From: Epithemia pelagica
Taxonomy: Eukaryota > Bacillariophyta > Bacillariophyceae > Surirellales > Surirellaceae
Assembly: GCA_946965045.2 (NCBI GenBank)
Contig: OX337230.1
Location: 868,001-932,000, forward strand
Direction: 5' to 3'
DNA: 64,000 bases
A program made the translations under genes and the position numbers. The notes under the pieces were generated by a model that did not search any database, had not been told where the DNA came from, and saw nothing but the letters and a program-made list of their open reading frames with translations. This document shows, piece by piece, positions 35,963 through 45,006 of the stretch; position 1 is the stretch's first letter, and each line of letters starts with the position of its first letter.

Positions 35963-36487
35963 ATGTCTTCAATGATGCGAATGGTGACTCTTCTTCTTCT
36001 GCTGGCGGCTTCCGTGTCGGCCTTGGCTCCTCGCGCGACCTTTTCGGTGTTGGGCCGAACCAACGTTGGTTCGGTGGCCCCCGTGACAAGACCGCAAGGG
36101 AAGGCCTATTTGTTGGAGCGTGAGGTCCTGACTGCGGCCGCTCCGTCGACATTGGAACGTGGTCCGGCCGTCTTGGAACCTCCCCAAACGGAAACTCGTC
36201 GCAGTACGGAAACCGACGAGCCAGTCAAGGATCGAAAGGGCATGGGACACGAGGCCTGGGAAGTTCGAATCTACAACGATGGTTTGAATACCCGCGAACA
36301 TGTCGCTCGGTCGTTGGTGCAGGTCACGGGCATGTCGGAAATGAGTGCCTACCAAACCATGATGCAAGCACATCAAAATGGAATTGCCGTAGTGGGACGA
36401 TGGGTCTACGAAGTGGCGGAAATGTACCACGATGCCCTCCGTCAAAATGGTATTATTTGCGATATCGTGCCGGTGGAGGAGGAATAA
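35963..36487 (+). CDS. clpS: Plastid-targeted ClpS-like protease adaptor
   Basis: A 174-residue protein from ATG 35963. It opens with a signal peptide (MVTLLLLLAASVSA) followed by LAPRATFSVLGR, a diatom bipartite plastid presequence of the ASAFAP kind, with Leu at the +1 position instead of Phe. After a linker, the ClpS core (about 98-172) shows WEVRIYNDGLNTREHV, VTGMSEMSAYQTMMQAHQNG, and VVGRWVYEVAEMYHDALRQNG, which matches ClpS (xNDxxT..., M..AH..G.A.V..., EVAE). ClpS adaptors bind N-degron substrates and deliver them to the ClpC/P protease in the stroma. Localisation is inferred from the presequence. Confidence 0.87.
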   Translation: MSSMMRMVTLLLLLAASVSALAPRATFSVLGRTNVGSVAPVTRPQGKAYLLEREVLTAAAPSTLERGPAVLEPPQTETRRSTETDEPVKDRKGMGHEAWEVRIYNDGLNTREHVARSLVQVTGMSEMSAYQTMMQAHQNGIAVVGRWVYEVAEMYHDALRQNGIICDIVPVEEE

Positions 36488-36709
36488 ACGACCACAGCGT
36501 TTTATTCTCATGCTTCAGTTCGTGGAAACTGAGAAACACGTTGAAAACGCCAACACCATCGACTGATCCAAACAATCGAAACGATGTCGTTTCCATTTCA
36601 TTTCTATACATTTAGACTGCTTTCTCGTGGATGGGAAAGAGGGTAAACTTTACCAATTAGTGTACTGCTAGAACAACATTATCATTCCAGTATATCCCCT
36701 AGAGATTGT

Positions 36710-37837
36710 CTACTGGGGCAATAACGAGAGGAGGATTCGAACGAGGTGATTGCGACTCGTGGGGTGTTGAAAAATGTGATTGTCTTGAAGCATGGTCAAG
36801 GAACTACCGGAAAAGGAAGACGACGACGATTGCCAACGTTCTGGATGGGGACAAAAGCCGGCATCGTACGTTCCATGAACCACGTGAATGTTATTGGTAC
36901 CGATTGGTTCGGGTGGATTCACCACTCGCAGTGCCGCGTCTGTATGGTACGGTGCCCCCGAATACCGACACAGGGACGAAATCAAGGCCGTCGTGGGTGC
37001 CACCAACAAACAGGGAATGCATCCACTGTCGCTATTGGGAATGGCGGTAGGATGCTCTTGGTGTGCCTCAGAACTCGTCTGTGTGGATGGACGCGACGAC
37101 GACAACAACCCTTGAGCCGCCAGTTCGGCACCCACGGCACCTCCCCAACTAAAGCCCAGGACCAAGGATATGGGATACCGTTCCAAGAGGGTTTGACACA
37201 GACGGACATTGACTTGCAGGGACCGTCGCACGACGTGTGCGACGAGCAGGCGCCCTCCCAGGACTGCCACCAACAAGGACAGTCCGAGACTCGGCACAAG
37301 AGTAACGAGCGAGTTTCGGAACGGACCACAGGCCAGGTGCAGGGTCCACCCGACCAACAACGTGTACAGGGTCGCCCACACGGCAAAGTGGGGATTGAAA
37401 CACCAATGGGCCGTGACAGGAGGCATATCTAAGGCTGGTTCCAAAATGCAAACAACATCACGGCTGCCCAGACATGCCGGAGTGCTCATGGCTGTCGCAG
37501 TGGATGGTTCAGTTCGTCGATTCGTTTTGAAATGATGACGAATGGCATGTTTGAGATAGCCAAGTGGACCAGGAGACCATCCATTGAGAATTAACACATA
37601 GAACGTGGGTTCGTCATGCAAGGATGATGCTTCACCCGTGTGGTTTGGGAGGTGCTGTGGATGATTCCCCAGTAGTAGTGCTTCTCCAGTTAAGTTTTCA
37701 GCGTCTTGTGGTTGAATCAAGTTCTCTGTCGCGGATGTAGTGGTCCATGGAGTGGTTTCTGCAAGACTTGTGGGTCCATATGGTTGTTGCTGTTGAGGTG
37801 ATTGTTGTGGAACGATATGGCCACGGCGAGACGCCAT
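36710..37837 (-). CDS. Alpha/beta-hydrolase fold protein with membrane segments
   Basis: A 375-residue ORF from ATG 37837 (MASRRGHIVPQQ). After a Gln/Thr-rich lead, a strand YVLILNGWSPG starts the fold. Hydrophobic segments follow (FAVWATLYTLLVGWTLHLAC and VPSLGLSLLVAVLGGRLLV). The nucleophile elbow is LVLGFSWGGAVG (Ser near 230, GxSxG). The Asp is probably in VVHGTYDAGF (about 326) and the His in LQDNHIFQ (about 355), so the triad appears complete. The order fits dienelactone-hydrolase or lipase-like enzymes. The membrane segments between strand and elbow are unusual. The substrate is unknown. Confidence 0.72.
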   Translation of the reverse strand: MASRRGHIVPQQSPQQQQPYGPTSLAETTPWTTTSATENLIQPQDAENLTGEALLLGNHPQHLPNHTGEASSLHDEPTFYVLILNGWSPGPLGYLKHAIRHHFKTNRRTEPSTATAMSTPACLGSRDVVCILEPALDMPPVTAHWCFNPHFAVWATLYTLLVGWTLHLACGPFRNSLVTLVPSLGLSLLVAVLGGRLLVAHVVRRSLQVNVRLCQTLLERYPISLVLGFSWGGAVGAELAAQGLLSSSRPSTQTSSEAHQEHPTAIPNSDSGCIPCLLVAPTTALISSLCRYSGAPYHTDAALRVVNPPEPIGTNNIHVVHGTYDAGFCPHPERWQSSSSSFSGSSLTMLQDNHIFQHPTSRNHLVRILLSLLPQ

Positions 37838-38264
37838 GGTTTGGATTTCATTTCTGTTGGAAGCAGATTTTACTTTTGGATATTTCAAACATTTAAATTA
37901 AACTTTGAACATCACTTTTAAAAACTTTCGTGACACATCATCTCGTACCTAGGCAAATTGCCAATCGAAAGGAAGAAGAAACATAGGAGTAAATTAAAAT
38001 CCAACAAAAAACAAATCTTGTATTTCCGATAGGATCCCATGTCCGGTGAACAAGTAAATTCCGACTCTTTCTACGCCACCAGCTTGTCTGATTCTAGTAA
38101 ACCCTTTCCTTCTGTAGTAATTTACATTTTGGAGCTGTTCAATGAAGCTTTATAGGTTGTTTGAGGGGGGTTGGAGTCTCAATGCAGATCACTCGATTCA
38201 TGCTTCGTTAGACCTCCTTCAATTTTGTGAATAATGGCAAAAAGGTGGCATTGCAACCGAATCT
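37838..38264. other. Intergenic with a duplicated promoter segment
   Basis: Contains 37889-38041, a diverged copy of the cyclophilin promoter and 5' UTR (39369-39536), ending in an ATG at 38039. That ATG opens a 38-codon frame (to 38155) with no similarity to cyclophilin. The segment also sits immediately upstream of the alpha/beta hydrolase on the other strand. Confidence 0.6.
37889..38041 (+). repeat. Diverged duplicate of the cyclophilin promoter/5' UTR
   Basis: Shares with 39369-39536, in order, ATTTAAATTAAACTTTGAAC, TTTTAAAAACTT, CGTGACACAT, AATTGCCAAT, GAAGAAAC, TTGTATTTCCGA and CCATGTCC. It includes the start-codon context. Confidence 0.85.
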
Positions 38265-39173
38265 TCATGTTGGTTTCACAATGAACCACGAAGGATTTCT
38301 AGTATTGGTGATGACAAGATCATAATCCATGCCATCCTTTGCCAGACTTTCACGCGAGAAATTTTCTTTTGTCTGATGCAGCCGAAGTCTTTGGTTATTG
38401 ACTTCCATCATCCATTCTTGTACTGCCTTCACAACTCCATTCTGATTGGCCACCCGAGTGCCTTTCGGCTTTCCGTGAGCAACGCCAAACTCGGTATATT
38501 CGATACACTTGGGAACGGCGTTACAACCCATACACGGCAAATTTTTCTCTCCATAGTTGCAGTAATCATGTCCCGCCAATACTCCACCCTTTTTGACCTT
38601 CTTCCAGAAGAGAGGAATCTCCTTCTTCACTCCGTTATAGCTGTGATCTCCGTCGAGATAAATGAAATCATACGATTCGTCTGGCAGTTGATCCAGCAAG
38701 GAATTATCGAGCGACATCTTTGTATGAAAGACATGTTTGACACCCTGTAACAGCCCCTCCTTGCTCCAAGTTCCCTCTCCAGTCGTTGGAGAGTAACGTC
38801 TCTTAAGGTTCTCGTTAGGGAATGGCTCGACCATTGTCCATTCAAAATTCGAAATGGATTTGAGATCCTTGAGAAAATGTTCCGAGAATCTTCCATCTGC
38901 CACTCCAACCTCAATGCCTCTGCGGAAGCCGCCATCTCGAAATAGTCGCGTAAAGTACGCTCGATTCGGGTTGGCTTCCATGTGGGTAACTATTTGCGCT
39001 TCGGACCACACGCTTGGAGCGTTTGTACCGTTTTGCGATTCTGGGTTTGTCCGAAATTTCCATTGATGATGTACTTCTGGCACATTTGCAAGTACGCCAT
39101 AGATGATGATACAAAACAAAATGTTCCTTGGTGACACACCGCACCATCGTGAACTGGTTTGGTTCAAGCTCAT
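38265..39173 (-). CDS. Membrane-anchored class I SAM methyltransferase-like protein
   Basis: A 302-residue ORF from ATG 39173 (MSLNQTSSRW), with an N-terminal signal anchor (ILFCIIIYGVLANV). The SAM-binding motif I is RGIEVGVADGRFSEHFL. The later block YDFIYLDGDHSYNGVKKE then VKKGGVLAGHDYC matches the Methyltransf_24 pattern (DxxxxDGDHxY...GGxxxxHD). Topology suggests a type II protein with a lumenal catalytic domain, as for Golgi enzymes acting on glycans or secreted proteins; this is inference. The frame is open to a TTG at 39191, with an acceptor-like sequence nearby, so a short upstream exon is possible. Confidence 0.72.
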   Translation of the reverse strand: MSLNQTSSRWCGVSPRNILFCIIIYGVLANVPEVHHQWKFRTNPESQNGTNAPSVWSEAQIVTHMEANPNRAYFTRLFRDGGFRRGIEVGVADGRFSEHFLKDLKSISNFEWTMVEPFPNENLKRRYSPTTGEGTWSKEGLLQGVKHVFHTKMSLDNSLLDQLPDESYDFIYLDGDHSYNGVKKEIPLFWKKVKKGGVLAGHDYCNYGEKNLPCMGCNAVPKCIEYTEFGVAHGKPKGTRVANQNGVVKAVQEWMMEVNNQRLRLHQTKENFSRESLAKDGMDYDLVITNTRNPSWFIVKPT

Positions 39174-39533
39174 TCTGGTGAGTACACGCAATGAACGAAT
39201 CTGGACTATTCAAATCAATTGTTCATCAATCGTCACTGTGGATTGTGGAGGGCACAAAGACAAAGAGGTCAACAGGAACAATGCGATTTGCGATTCGAAC
39301 TTCGACCAACTCCATTTTTGCTGACGTCACTATAGAGATCAAAGTAGAAACATTAATCATCCTTCTCATTTAAATTAAACTTTGAACTTTGAACATCAAT
39401 TTTAAAAACTTGCGTGACACATGTCGTCATCGGCCTCTCATCATTTCACTCTTCACTCCTCTTCTCGGCCAATTGCCAATATCCAAAAAGAGGAGAAGAA
39501 ACAAACATATCTTTTGTATTTCCGAGAGATACC
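39174..39533. promoter_or_regulatory. Divergent promoter, methyltransferase / cyclophilin
   Basis: 360 bp between two divergent start codons. The right half (39369-39536) is the segment duplicated at 37889-38041. It includes a doubled TTTGAAC block and an AATTGCCAAT box. Confidence 0.55.
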
Positions 39534-40934
39534 ATGTCCTCTTCGCAACAACATCCACCATCCATTACGGCGGAGAATGCCTCGTATTGTTATTTGGATG
39601 TGGATGTGAACCATCATCGATCTCATTTGGCCTTAATGGCGGCCTTTGTGCATGCGACCGATACCCGCTACGGATTTTCCAGTCCCGACTTGCGAGCCTT
39701 GGGAGGATCGGAATGGTCTCGTGTTGGACAAGCCTTGGCGACGGATTTTGAATGGAAGGACAAGGCCCTTGATGAAGCAGCCAAAGCGGGTAGCACGAAT
39801 GTGGCCAGTGTCGTTGTCAAGGCACCCACGACATGCTCCGGAACACGGATTGTCCTTCAATTGGATTGGGAAACAGCACCCTTGGCGTGTGAAAATTTTG
39901 CCACATTGTGTTCCAATGGTGGCGGAGATCGAAGTTTTGAGCAACCACCAGCTGGATCCAACACTAATAGCAGCAACAAGATCAAACTATCCACTCCGCC
40001 TCCGGCTCCCATTGGCGAATCGGGCAAACCCTTGACCTATCGGGGATCCGTCATTCATCGTGTCGTGCCAGGCTTTGTGATACAGGGAGGAGACTTTGTC
40101 TTTGGCAATGGGAGTGGAGGTGAATGTGTCTTTGATAAGAAAAAGACGTTCAAGGATGAACGAGCCGGTTTGCTGAAAAAGCACAATCAACGAGGACTCT
40201 TGTCCATGGGCAACAGTGGCAAAAATTCCAATACCAGTCAATTCTTTATCACGCTCGGCCAAACCTTGCCACAATGCGATGGCAAGCATGTCATTTTTGG
40301 CAAGGTTGTGTCCGGACATGACATTGTCGACGCCATTGAAGCCTTGTATACCAACAACAAGGAGGGAGGAACGGATGCATCCTCCTCCACTACTACTTCT
40401 TTGGTGATTAGCGACTGTGGCATTTGGACGCCGTTGCACACTCCGGCCGCAGGCTACTGGTACGATCAACCCGATCCCGAGTCCTACAGTGGGAGCACGC
40501 CGCTGTTTGTGGTTCGTCCTCGAGTGACCATTGTGGCACCCACCCGGACCGTCGTGCAAAAATTTCAACACGTCTTGTCCGGTACAACCACCGTCGTGGC
40601 CACCCTGGTCACCCATCAGGACGAATCCGACAACGACGATGACGACGGCGCATCATCCTTGTCGTCGTCGATTGGCAGACGATTGCAAACCTTGTTGCAA
40701 GACTTTGGCACGGATGTCATTGTCGTGGCACCCGCCAGCAAGGCCGTGGTACTACAAGAATTGACGACCTTGCCCGACTCGTGGACGCAACATCAACCCA
40801 CCATTACCTTGGATCAAGTCTTGCTCGAAGCCAAACCGGTCGAGGCATTGGACGTTGTTCGGAAACAATCCTGGTTTACCCACAAAAACACCAATCCTGT
40901 CGCATGGTCTCACATGGATGGAGTTGTTCCATAA
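39534..40934 (+). CDS. Cyclophilin-type peptidyl-prolyl isomerase with N- and C-terminal extensions
   Basis: A 466-residue intronless protein from ATG 39534. Residues 1-90 form an unrecognised lead (YCYLDVDVNHHRSHLALMAA). The cyclophilin domain runs about 95-305: FATLCS, HRVVPGFVIQGGDF (catalytic Arg near 175), GLLSMGNSGKNSNTSQFFIT and GKHVIFGKV, so the active-site residues look intact. An insertion rich in Asn/Ser/Pro precedes the HRVVPG block. The final 130 residues (VTIVAPTRTVVQKFQHVL...) are an extra alpha/beta-like region with an acidic linker. Cyclophilins isomerise X-Pro bonds. No targeting signal is evident. The promoter exists in two diverged copies in this window. Confidence 0.87.
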   Translation: MSSSQQHPPSITAENASYCYLDVDVNHHRSHLALMAAFVHATDTRYGFSSPDLRALGGSEWSRVGQALATDFEWKDKALDEAAKAGSTNVASVVVKAPTTCSGTRIVLQLDWETAPLACENFATLCSNGGGDRSFEQPPAGSNTNSSNKIKLSTPPPAPIGESGKPLTYRGSVIHRVVPGFVIQGGDFVFGNGSGGECVFDKKKTFKDERAGLLKKHNQRGLLSMGNSGKNSNTSQFFITLGQTLPQCDGKHVIFGKVVSGHDIVDAIEALYTNNKEGGTDASSSTTTSLVISDCGIWTPLHTPAAGYWYDQPDPESYSGSTPLFVVRPRVTIVAPTRTVVQKFQHVLSGTTTVVATLVTHQDESDNDDDDGASSLSSSIGRRLQTLLQDFGTDVIVVAPASKAVVLQELTTLPDSWTQHQPTITLDQVLLEAKPVEALDVVRKQSWFTHKNTNPVAWSHMDGVVP

Positions 40935-41148
40935 AAACACCTTTGTTGGACTGGAACAACAAGTCTCGTGTTTGCCTACCTACGTACCACACCTACAGCT
41001 ATACTTCGTGGTTCGAGAAAACGAAGAAATGATTACATGCTAGGAGTACTGAATAAAAAGTTTGCACGTAATGGCACCTCCATGAGGAGTGGCATAACCA
41101 ATCTCTCATCCACGGTGGTTCCTCTATCACTCGGTGAATGCTCGGTCG

Positions 41149-42737
41149 CTACGAGCCTTGTACGTCAATCAGATCTTCGTCTTCCATGTCTGTGATCAAT
41201 CCACCAGGAAACGCCGAATAATTTCAACAACAACAAGAAGAAGAAACAACGCTGGCGTGAGACACGGACACGCGTCACCCAACCCTTTTGTCTCTGTACA
41301 CGTACCATAGTGTTTGGGAGTCTGGTCCAACCGCAAGCGTTGTCCATCAAATTCCAAGTGAATCGACGTGTTGCTCATACCGACTGTTTGTCGGACCGTG
41401 TCCAGCAAGTGCGTCAAGGGTTGATTCAATCCATGTTGGACCGTGTGTTTGGCCCCCGAAGAGACTAGTCGAACGACCAAGGCCATGGGTTTGCCCCATT
41501 GGTTGTTGTTGTTGTTGCTGTTGGCCGATGGTTGAGAGGAAGATTGCGAGGATTGTTGACTCCAACTCTGGGACAAGATGAATTTGGCTTGAATCTGGGC
41601 ATTGGGGCCAGGAATTTGGTACCAATTCAAGGTTCGTGTCGGTTGCAAGGTTTGGCTTCCATATTTAAAGGTGGCCAGTATCGTCTTTGGCGGTTTGGTC
41701 GTTGGCTTTTTGGGCGGTTGCACCAAATTCAAGGCTTGTACCAATCGTTGGTTCAGAATGGCAAAGGTCTCATCGCCCCGCATCGCCGCACGAACGGTAA
41801 CGGTGCGTGGTCCTTGACTGCCATCCACGACATGGAGTTCTGTGGCCACCTGGAGTTGAACGACGCGAAAGGGATCCTGGTGGGAGGACGACGACGTGAC
41901 GTGTCCTTGTGCCAAGAATTGTTGATGCAAGGCTCGAGCTTCGACATCTTCGGCATGATAGGCCTGCGCTTGTTGCAATTGCCGGTGGGCTTCCCGTGCC
42001 TTGGCCAGCTCTACCAAGGCCGACGGATCCATACCAGCGGCTGCGACGAGTTCATGGGGTGGTACATTGGACTTGCCTTGTTCCTCGTCGTCCGAGGAAA
42101 GACCGTAGTCGTCATCATCGTCAATAATCTCCAAGGGTTTGGGTAGACGGTCCGTCAGTGGAGAGTCTGTCAAATCAATCGAGACTTGCTTGGCCTGTGT
42201 CGCTGGTGGCGGCTTGGTGGACGACGGTTGGGTAGCTTTGATTTGTTCCATAGATCGTGTCACTCTCTTTGTTGTAGTTGTTGTCGATTTGTTGTGGGTA
42301 TTGTTTTTATTTTCCTTGTCTCGACGAACAAAGTTCTTCAAGTCCCCCAGATCCATGTCTTCGTCGTCGTCGTCATCGCTATCATTCTTATTCTGTTCCG
42401 CCTGCAACGCCTGGCGTCGTTGTTGGGCTTCCATCCGTTTGTTGTCATTGAGAATGGCTTGATGTTCCAATTGCGCCATGCGACAGTCCAAATTGGTGGC
42501 GGCCTTGCGACCTCGTTTCCGCGACGAGGCATGCACCAAAACCTGGACATCGTCCTCATCGTCATCGTCGTCGTCATTATTACAGGCAGTTGGATGGACG
42601 GATTGGGGCGTGGCCTGCAATCGTCGTTTCAGAGCACTTTGCGAAGAACACGTCTTGCTCGCTTGAGCCATTAAATTTCCAATATCGGAATCGTCCGAGT
42701 CACACGAAGACGCATCGTCCTCGTCCAGCGTTGTCAT
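41149..42737 (-). CDS. Rad60/NIP45-like protein with SUMO-like domains (2 exons)
   Basis: Exons (minus) 41306-42737 and 41149-41189 join at phase 1 to give 490 residues. Intron 41190-41305 has a GTACGT donor and a CACAG acceptor. The tiny last exon supplies DMEDEDLIDVQGS, the acidic end typical of Rad60 SUMO-like domains. N-terminal half: acidic and Ser-rich, with basic clusters (SSRKRGRKAA) and an IDLTDSP sequence that could be a SUMO-interacting motif. Two ubiquitin-like domains follow: about residues 300-400 (VVQLQVATELHVV...) and about 415-485 (MALVVRLVSSGAKHTVQHGL...IHLEFDGQRLRLDQTPKHYG). Relatives (Rad60, Esc2, NIP45) act in SUMO-dependent genome stability. Likely nuclear. Confidence 0.83.
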
Positions 42738-43090
42738 TCTGCTCTGGTCGGTTGGTCGGGTTCTAGAGACAACTTTGCACGCAACTGTTTTGCTTCCTTG
42801 TCTGGATCCAAGTCTCTTAAAGTCTCTTGTGTCCGAACACGCTGCAAGATACAGACACCTCAAGACCTCATGTAGATATTGCAGTTCTCAAATGAAACAA
42901 GTGCTCGTTCGTTTGCGGTTCGTTTCAGTCCACGACAACAACATCAAACCATTCCTCCGTCCGGCGGGGCGCGATAGGGATTCGCGCCATTATTGCTGGT
43001 GCACATCTATGGCACGCGCTCGGACGAAGATTCGAATATCTAGGGCATCGCGCCGGGGGATGCACCGTATTTCTTCACCACTTTTTCTCG
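42738..43090. promoter_or_regulatory. Upstream region of the Rad60-like gene
   Basis: Between the Rad60-like start (minus) and the small ORF at 43091 (plus). No element is assigned. A plus-strand frame (42775-43518) runs through but lacks protein features. Confidence 0.35.
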
Positions 43091-43414
43091 ATGGCATCGT
43101 TGTCAACAAACGTCATCCAGACGAAATCCACAAGAAACAAGAACAGAAGGAGAGGAGGAGGAGACGTGGATGGACGACTGGTTTGCCCTATACAGGATTC
43201 TGGGACATTCAGAAGAGAGACGGTAGTTCTCGACTTGCCAATTACAATGGAAAACTTACGAGCTTGCCAAGTGGATGGACCACCGATTCTGACACAATCA
43301 CAAGTTCTCGACATGCCAATTGCAAAGGAAACTTGGGAGCTTGCCAAATCTGGCGCGCTCACAACTCCAATCAAGAAACAAGAAGCCTTATTATACTCTT
43401 ACGGACTGTGGTAA
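43091..43414 (+). CDS. Small protein with a duplicated 26-residue unit (tentative)
   Basis: A 107-codon ORF from ATG 43091. It holds two 78-nt repeats (from 43225 and 43303) that keep the reading frame: VVLDLPITMENLRACQ and QVLDMPIAKETWELAK. Conservation of the protein pattern despite nucleotide change favours coding. The N-terminus is basic (KSTRNKNRRRGGG). The ORF ends at GLW followed by TAA, where TG|GTAACT could be a splice donor, so a further exon is possible. No family is recognised. Confidence 0.4.
   Translation: MASLSTNVIQTKSTRNKNRRRGGGDVDGRLVCPIQDSGTFRRETVVLDLPITMENLRACQVDGPPILTQSQVLDMPIAKETWELAKSGALTTPIKKQEALLYSYGLW
43225..43380 (+). repeat. 78-bp tandem repeat, two copies
   Basis: Copies start with AGTTCTCGACTTGCCAATT (43225) and AGTTCTCGACATGCCAATT (43303). 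Both contain GAGCTTGCCAA further on. Confidence 0.75.
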
Positions 43415-43686
43415 CTTTCATGGCTCGCCCTCTTCTCTCTGGTGGAGTAGAGGGAAACTCCACAAACCAAAAGGACGACGATGAAAACTACTTGGAAGGT
43501 GGAGGACCACACGTATAGGTCCAAGGATTCGGCGGTCGCTACAGTGACAAGAGGAACCCAGCTATGGTCGTGGCTATTGGTGTATACTATGTCTCCCACC
43601 CATTACGTGTCTGAAACACCATGATGACTTTCGAGAATGGTTCATTTGTTCTTGTTGTTGTTGAGGACTACCTAGTACTGGTTTTA

Positions 43687-44343
43687 CTACTCACACATTC
43701 CGGCCAAACATTGGCACAAACACCAACACAGTCCACCAAGTGCTGTGCAACAGCATTCCCCCATGCTTTCACAACAGGATTCGTCACACGCCAGACAACA
43801 TGCCATGGTCGTCCAACAACAACATTCGTCCATGCAGTGTTTGGGAGTGGCAGAATTTGTCGTCGTGCCCTTATTGGTGTGGTTTTGATTTCCCGTGCTG
43901 GTGGCCAGCACAATGCCGGCCGTGGCGGCCGTACCAACTGCAACTGCAGCTGCTACCTTTTGTTGTTCCCCACCACCTCGATTCATTTTTGTTGTGAGAG
44001 AGGGAGCTACAGGTAGTCTCGTGGTGGTGAGGCTGTCTTCCATAGTGTCGGGTGGCGAGGAGGATTGGGGCAGTGGCAATTGAATGGCATTTGAAATCAC
44101 TGGATCATTACGATTATTCTGGTCGGTGGTGGTGGTCGTGATTGTCTCGTCTTCGTGAGCGACTACGGGAATGCCCCGAGCTTGGAACAGTGATGGTTCC
44201 GTGCTTCCGAGTGGAGACAGGGGTGTGGCTGGTACCAATACGGGTGGACGGCTGTCCATCGACGCCTCCTCGTCTTGTGGTTCCACAGCAGTCTCTGGCG
44301 GCTGTTTGGGTAACACAATAGTAGTACCATGTGGGATCGTCAT
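43687..44343 (-). CDS. Cys-rich membrane-tail protein, paralogue A
   Basis: 218 residues from ATG 44343 (MTIPHGTTIVLPKQPP). Thr/Pro/Ser-rich, probably disordered N-terminal two thirds, an Ala/Gly-rich hydrophobic segment (KVAAAVAVGTAATAGIVLAT), then a 50-residue tail with about 18 Cys in CC/CCC clusters (HCMDECCCWTTMACCLACDE, then CCTALGGLCWCLCQCLAG). The neighbour at 45007-45696 has the same three-part layout, so the two look like tandem paralogues. The tail is reminiscent of CYSTM or PLAC8-type Cys-rich membrane modules in plants, which is only a resemblance. The stop follows a GTGAGT (ATGT|GTGAGT), so an alternative short last exon ending near 43610 is possible. Confidence 0.65.
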   Translation of the reverse strand: MTIPHGTTIVLPKQPPETAVEPQDEEASMDSRPPVLVPATPLSPLGSTEPSLFQARGIPVVAHEDETITTTTTDQNNRNDPVISNAIQLPLPQSSSPPDTMEDSLTTTRLPVAPSLTTKMNRGGGEQQKVAAAVAVGTAATAGIVLATSTGNQNHTNKGTTTNSATPKHCMDECCCWTTMACCLACDESCCESMGECCCTALGGLCWCLCQCLAGMCE

Positions 44344-45006
44344 GGTGGTCTCTCGGTCTCTGCACGTGTTGTTCCCTCTCCACGACCAAATGTTGTGTGT
44401 CTGTGGATGCCATGATCCATGGAGAATCACAGCACCTCTATTATTCGATTGGCACGATTCCAACTGAATCTTGCTCCTTGTCAGTCGCACAGCGCGAGAC
44501 GAGACGTGCATCCGAGGCGGGACTAGACTACCAAATCTACCTTCTGGAAATCTAGGAGTATGTGCTTTTTCGTCTCGCGACGCACCAAAAAGCACCGCTG
44601 ATGCTGAACGTTGATGGTATAGGTGGTGGTTGTTCATGATTCTGGAGAATGGCACCATGCAACGTCTTGAACCAGCGGCATCCATCAAGTCGATTTCGAA
44701 ACTACGCGGCCTACCACAAGAAACGACGGAAGATATCGCAAAAGACTTTTGGATTCTGCAAGAGAAAAAAGCGGTTAACGGAAACTCAAACATGGGTGGT
44801 AACAACCAAAAGGATTGTATCATCCACACCAAGAGCTCGAGACACAAAAGGGCGGGTGGCAATAGCATGATTCGTTCGAAACAAAGAATACCACAATCCG
44901 TTACCCGAAAACATCCAATCATTATACTAATACTACATACAAACCAGAACCAACAACCAAACTTGCATCTTGCTGTTGAGTGGAATGGATACTCCCATGA
45001 AACGAT
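44344..45006. other. Spacer between the Cys-rich paralogues
   Basis: About 660 bp. It should contain the promoter of paralogue A. The frame of A stays open upstream to 44922, but that extension has no protein character. A CTAGGAGTATG motif is at about 44553. Confidence 0.4.

Noticed and set aside
36725-36745. Reverse-strand GTTCGAATCC near the alpha/beta-hydrolase 3' end
   Set aside because: Lies inside a coding exon and has no cloverleaf.
42775-43518. 247-codon plus-strand frame upstream of the Cys-rich genes
   Set aside because: Overlaps the Rad60-like promoter and the better-supported frame at 43091, whose repeat pattern fits coding better.
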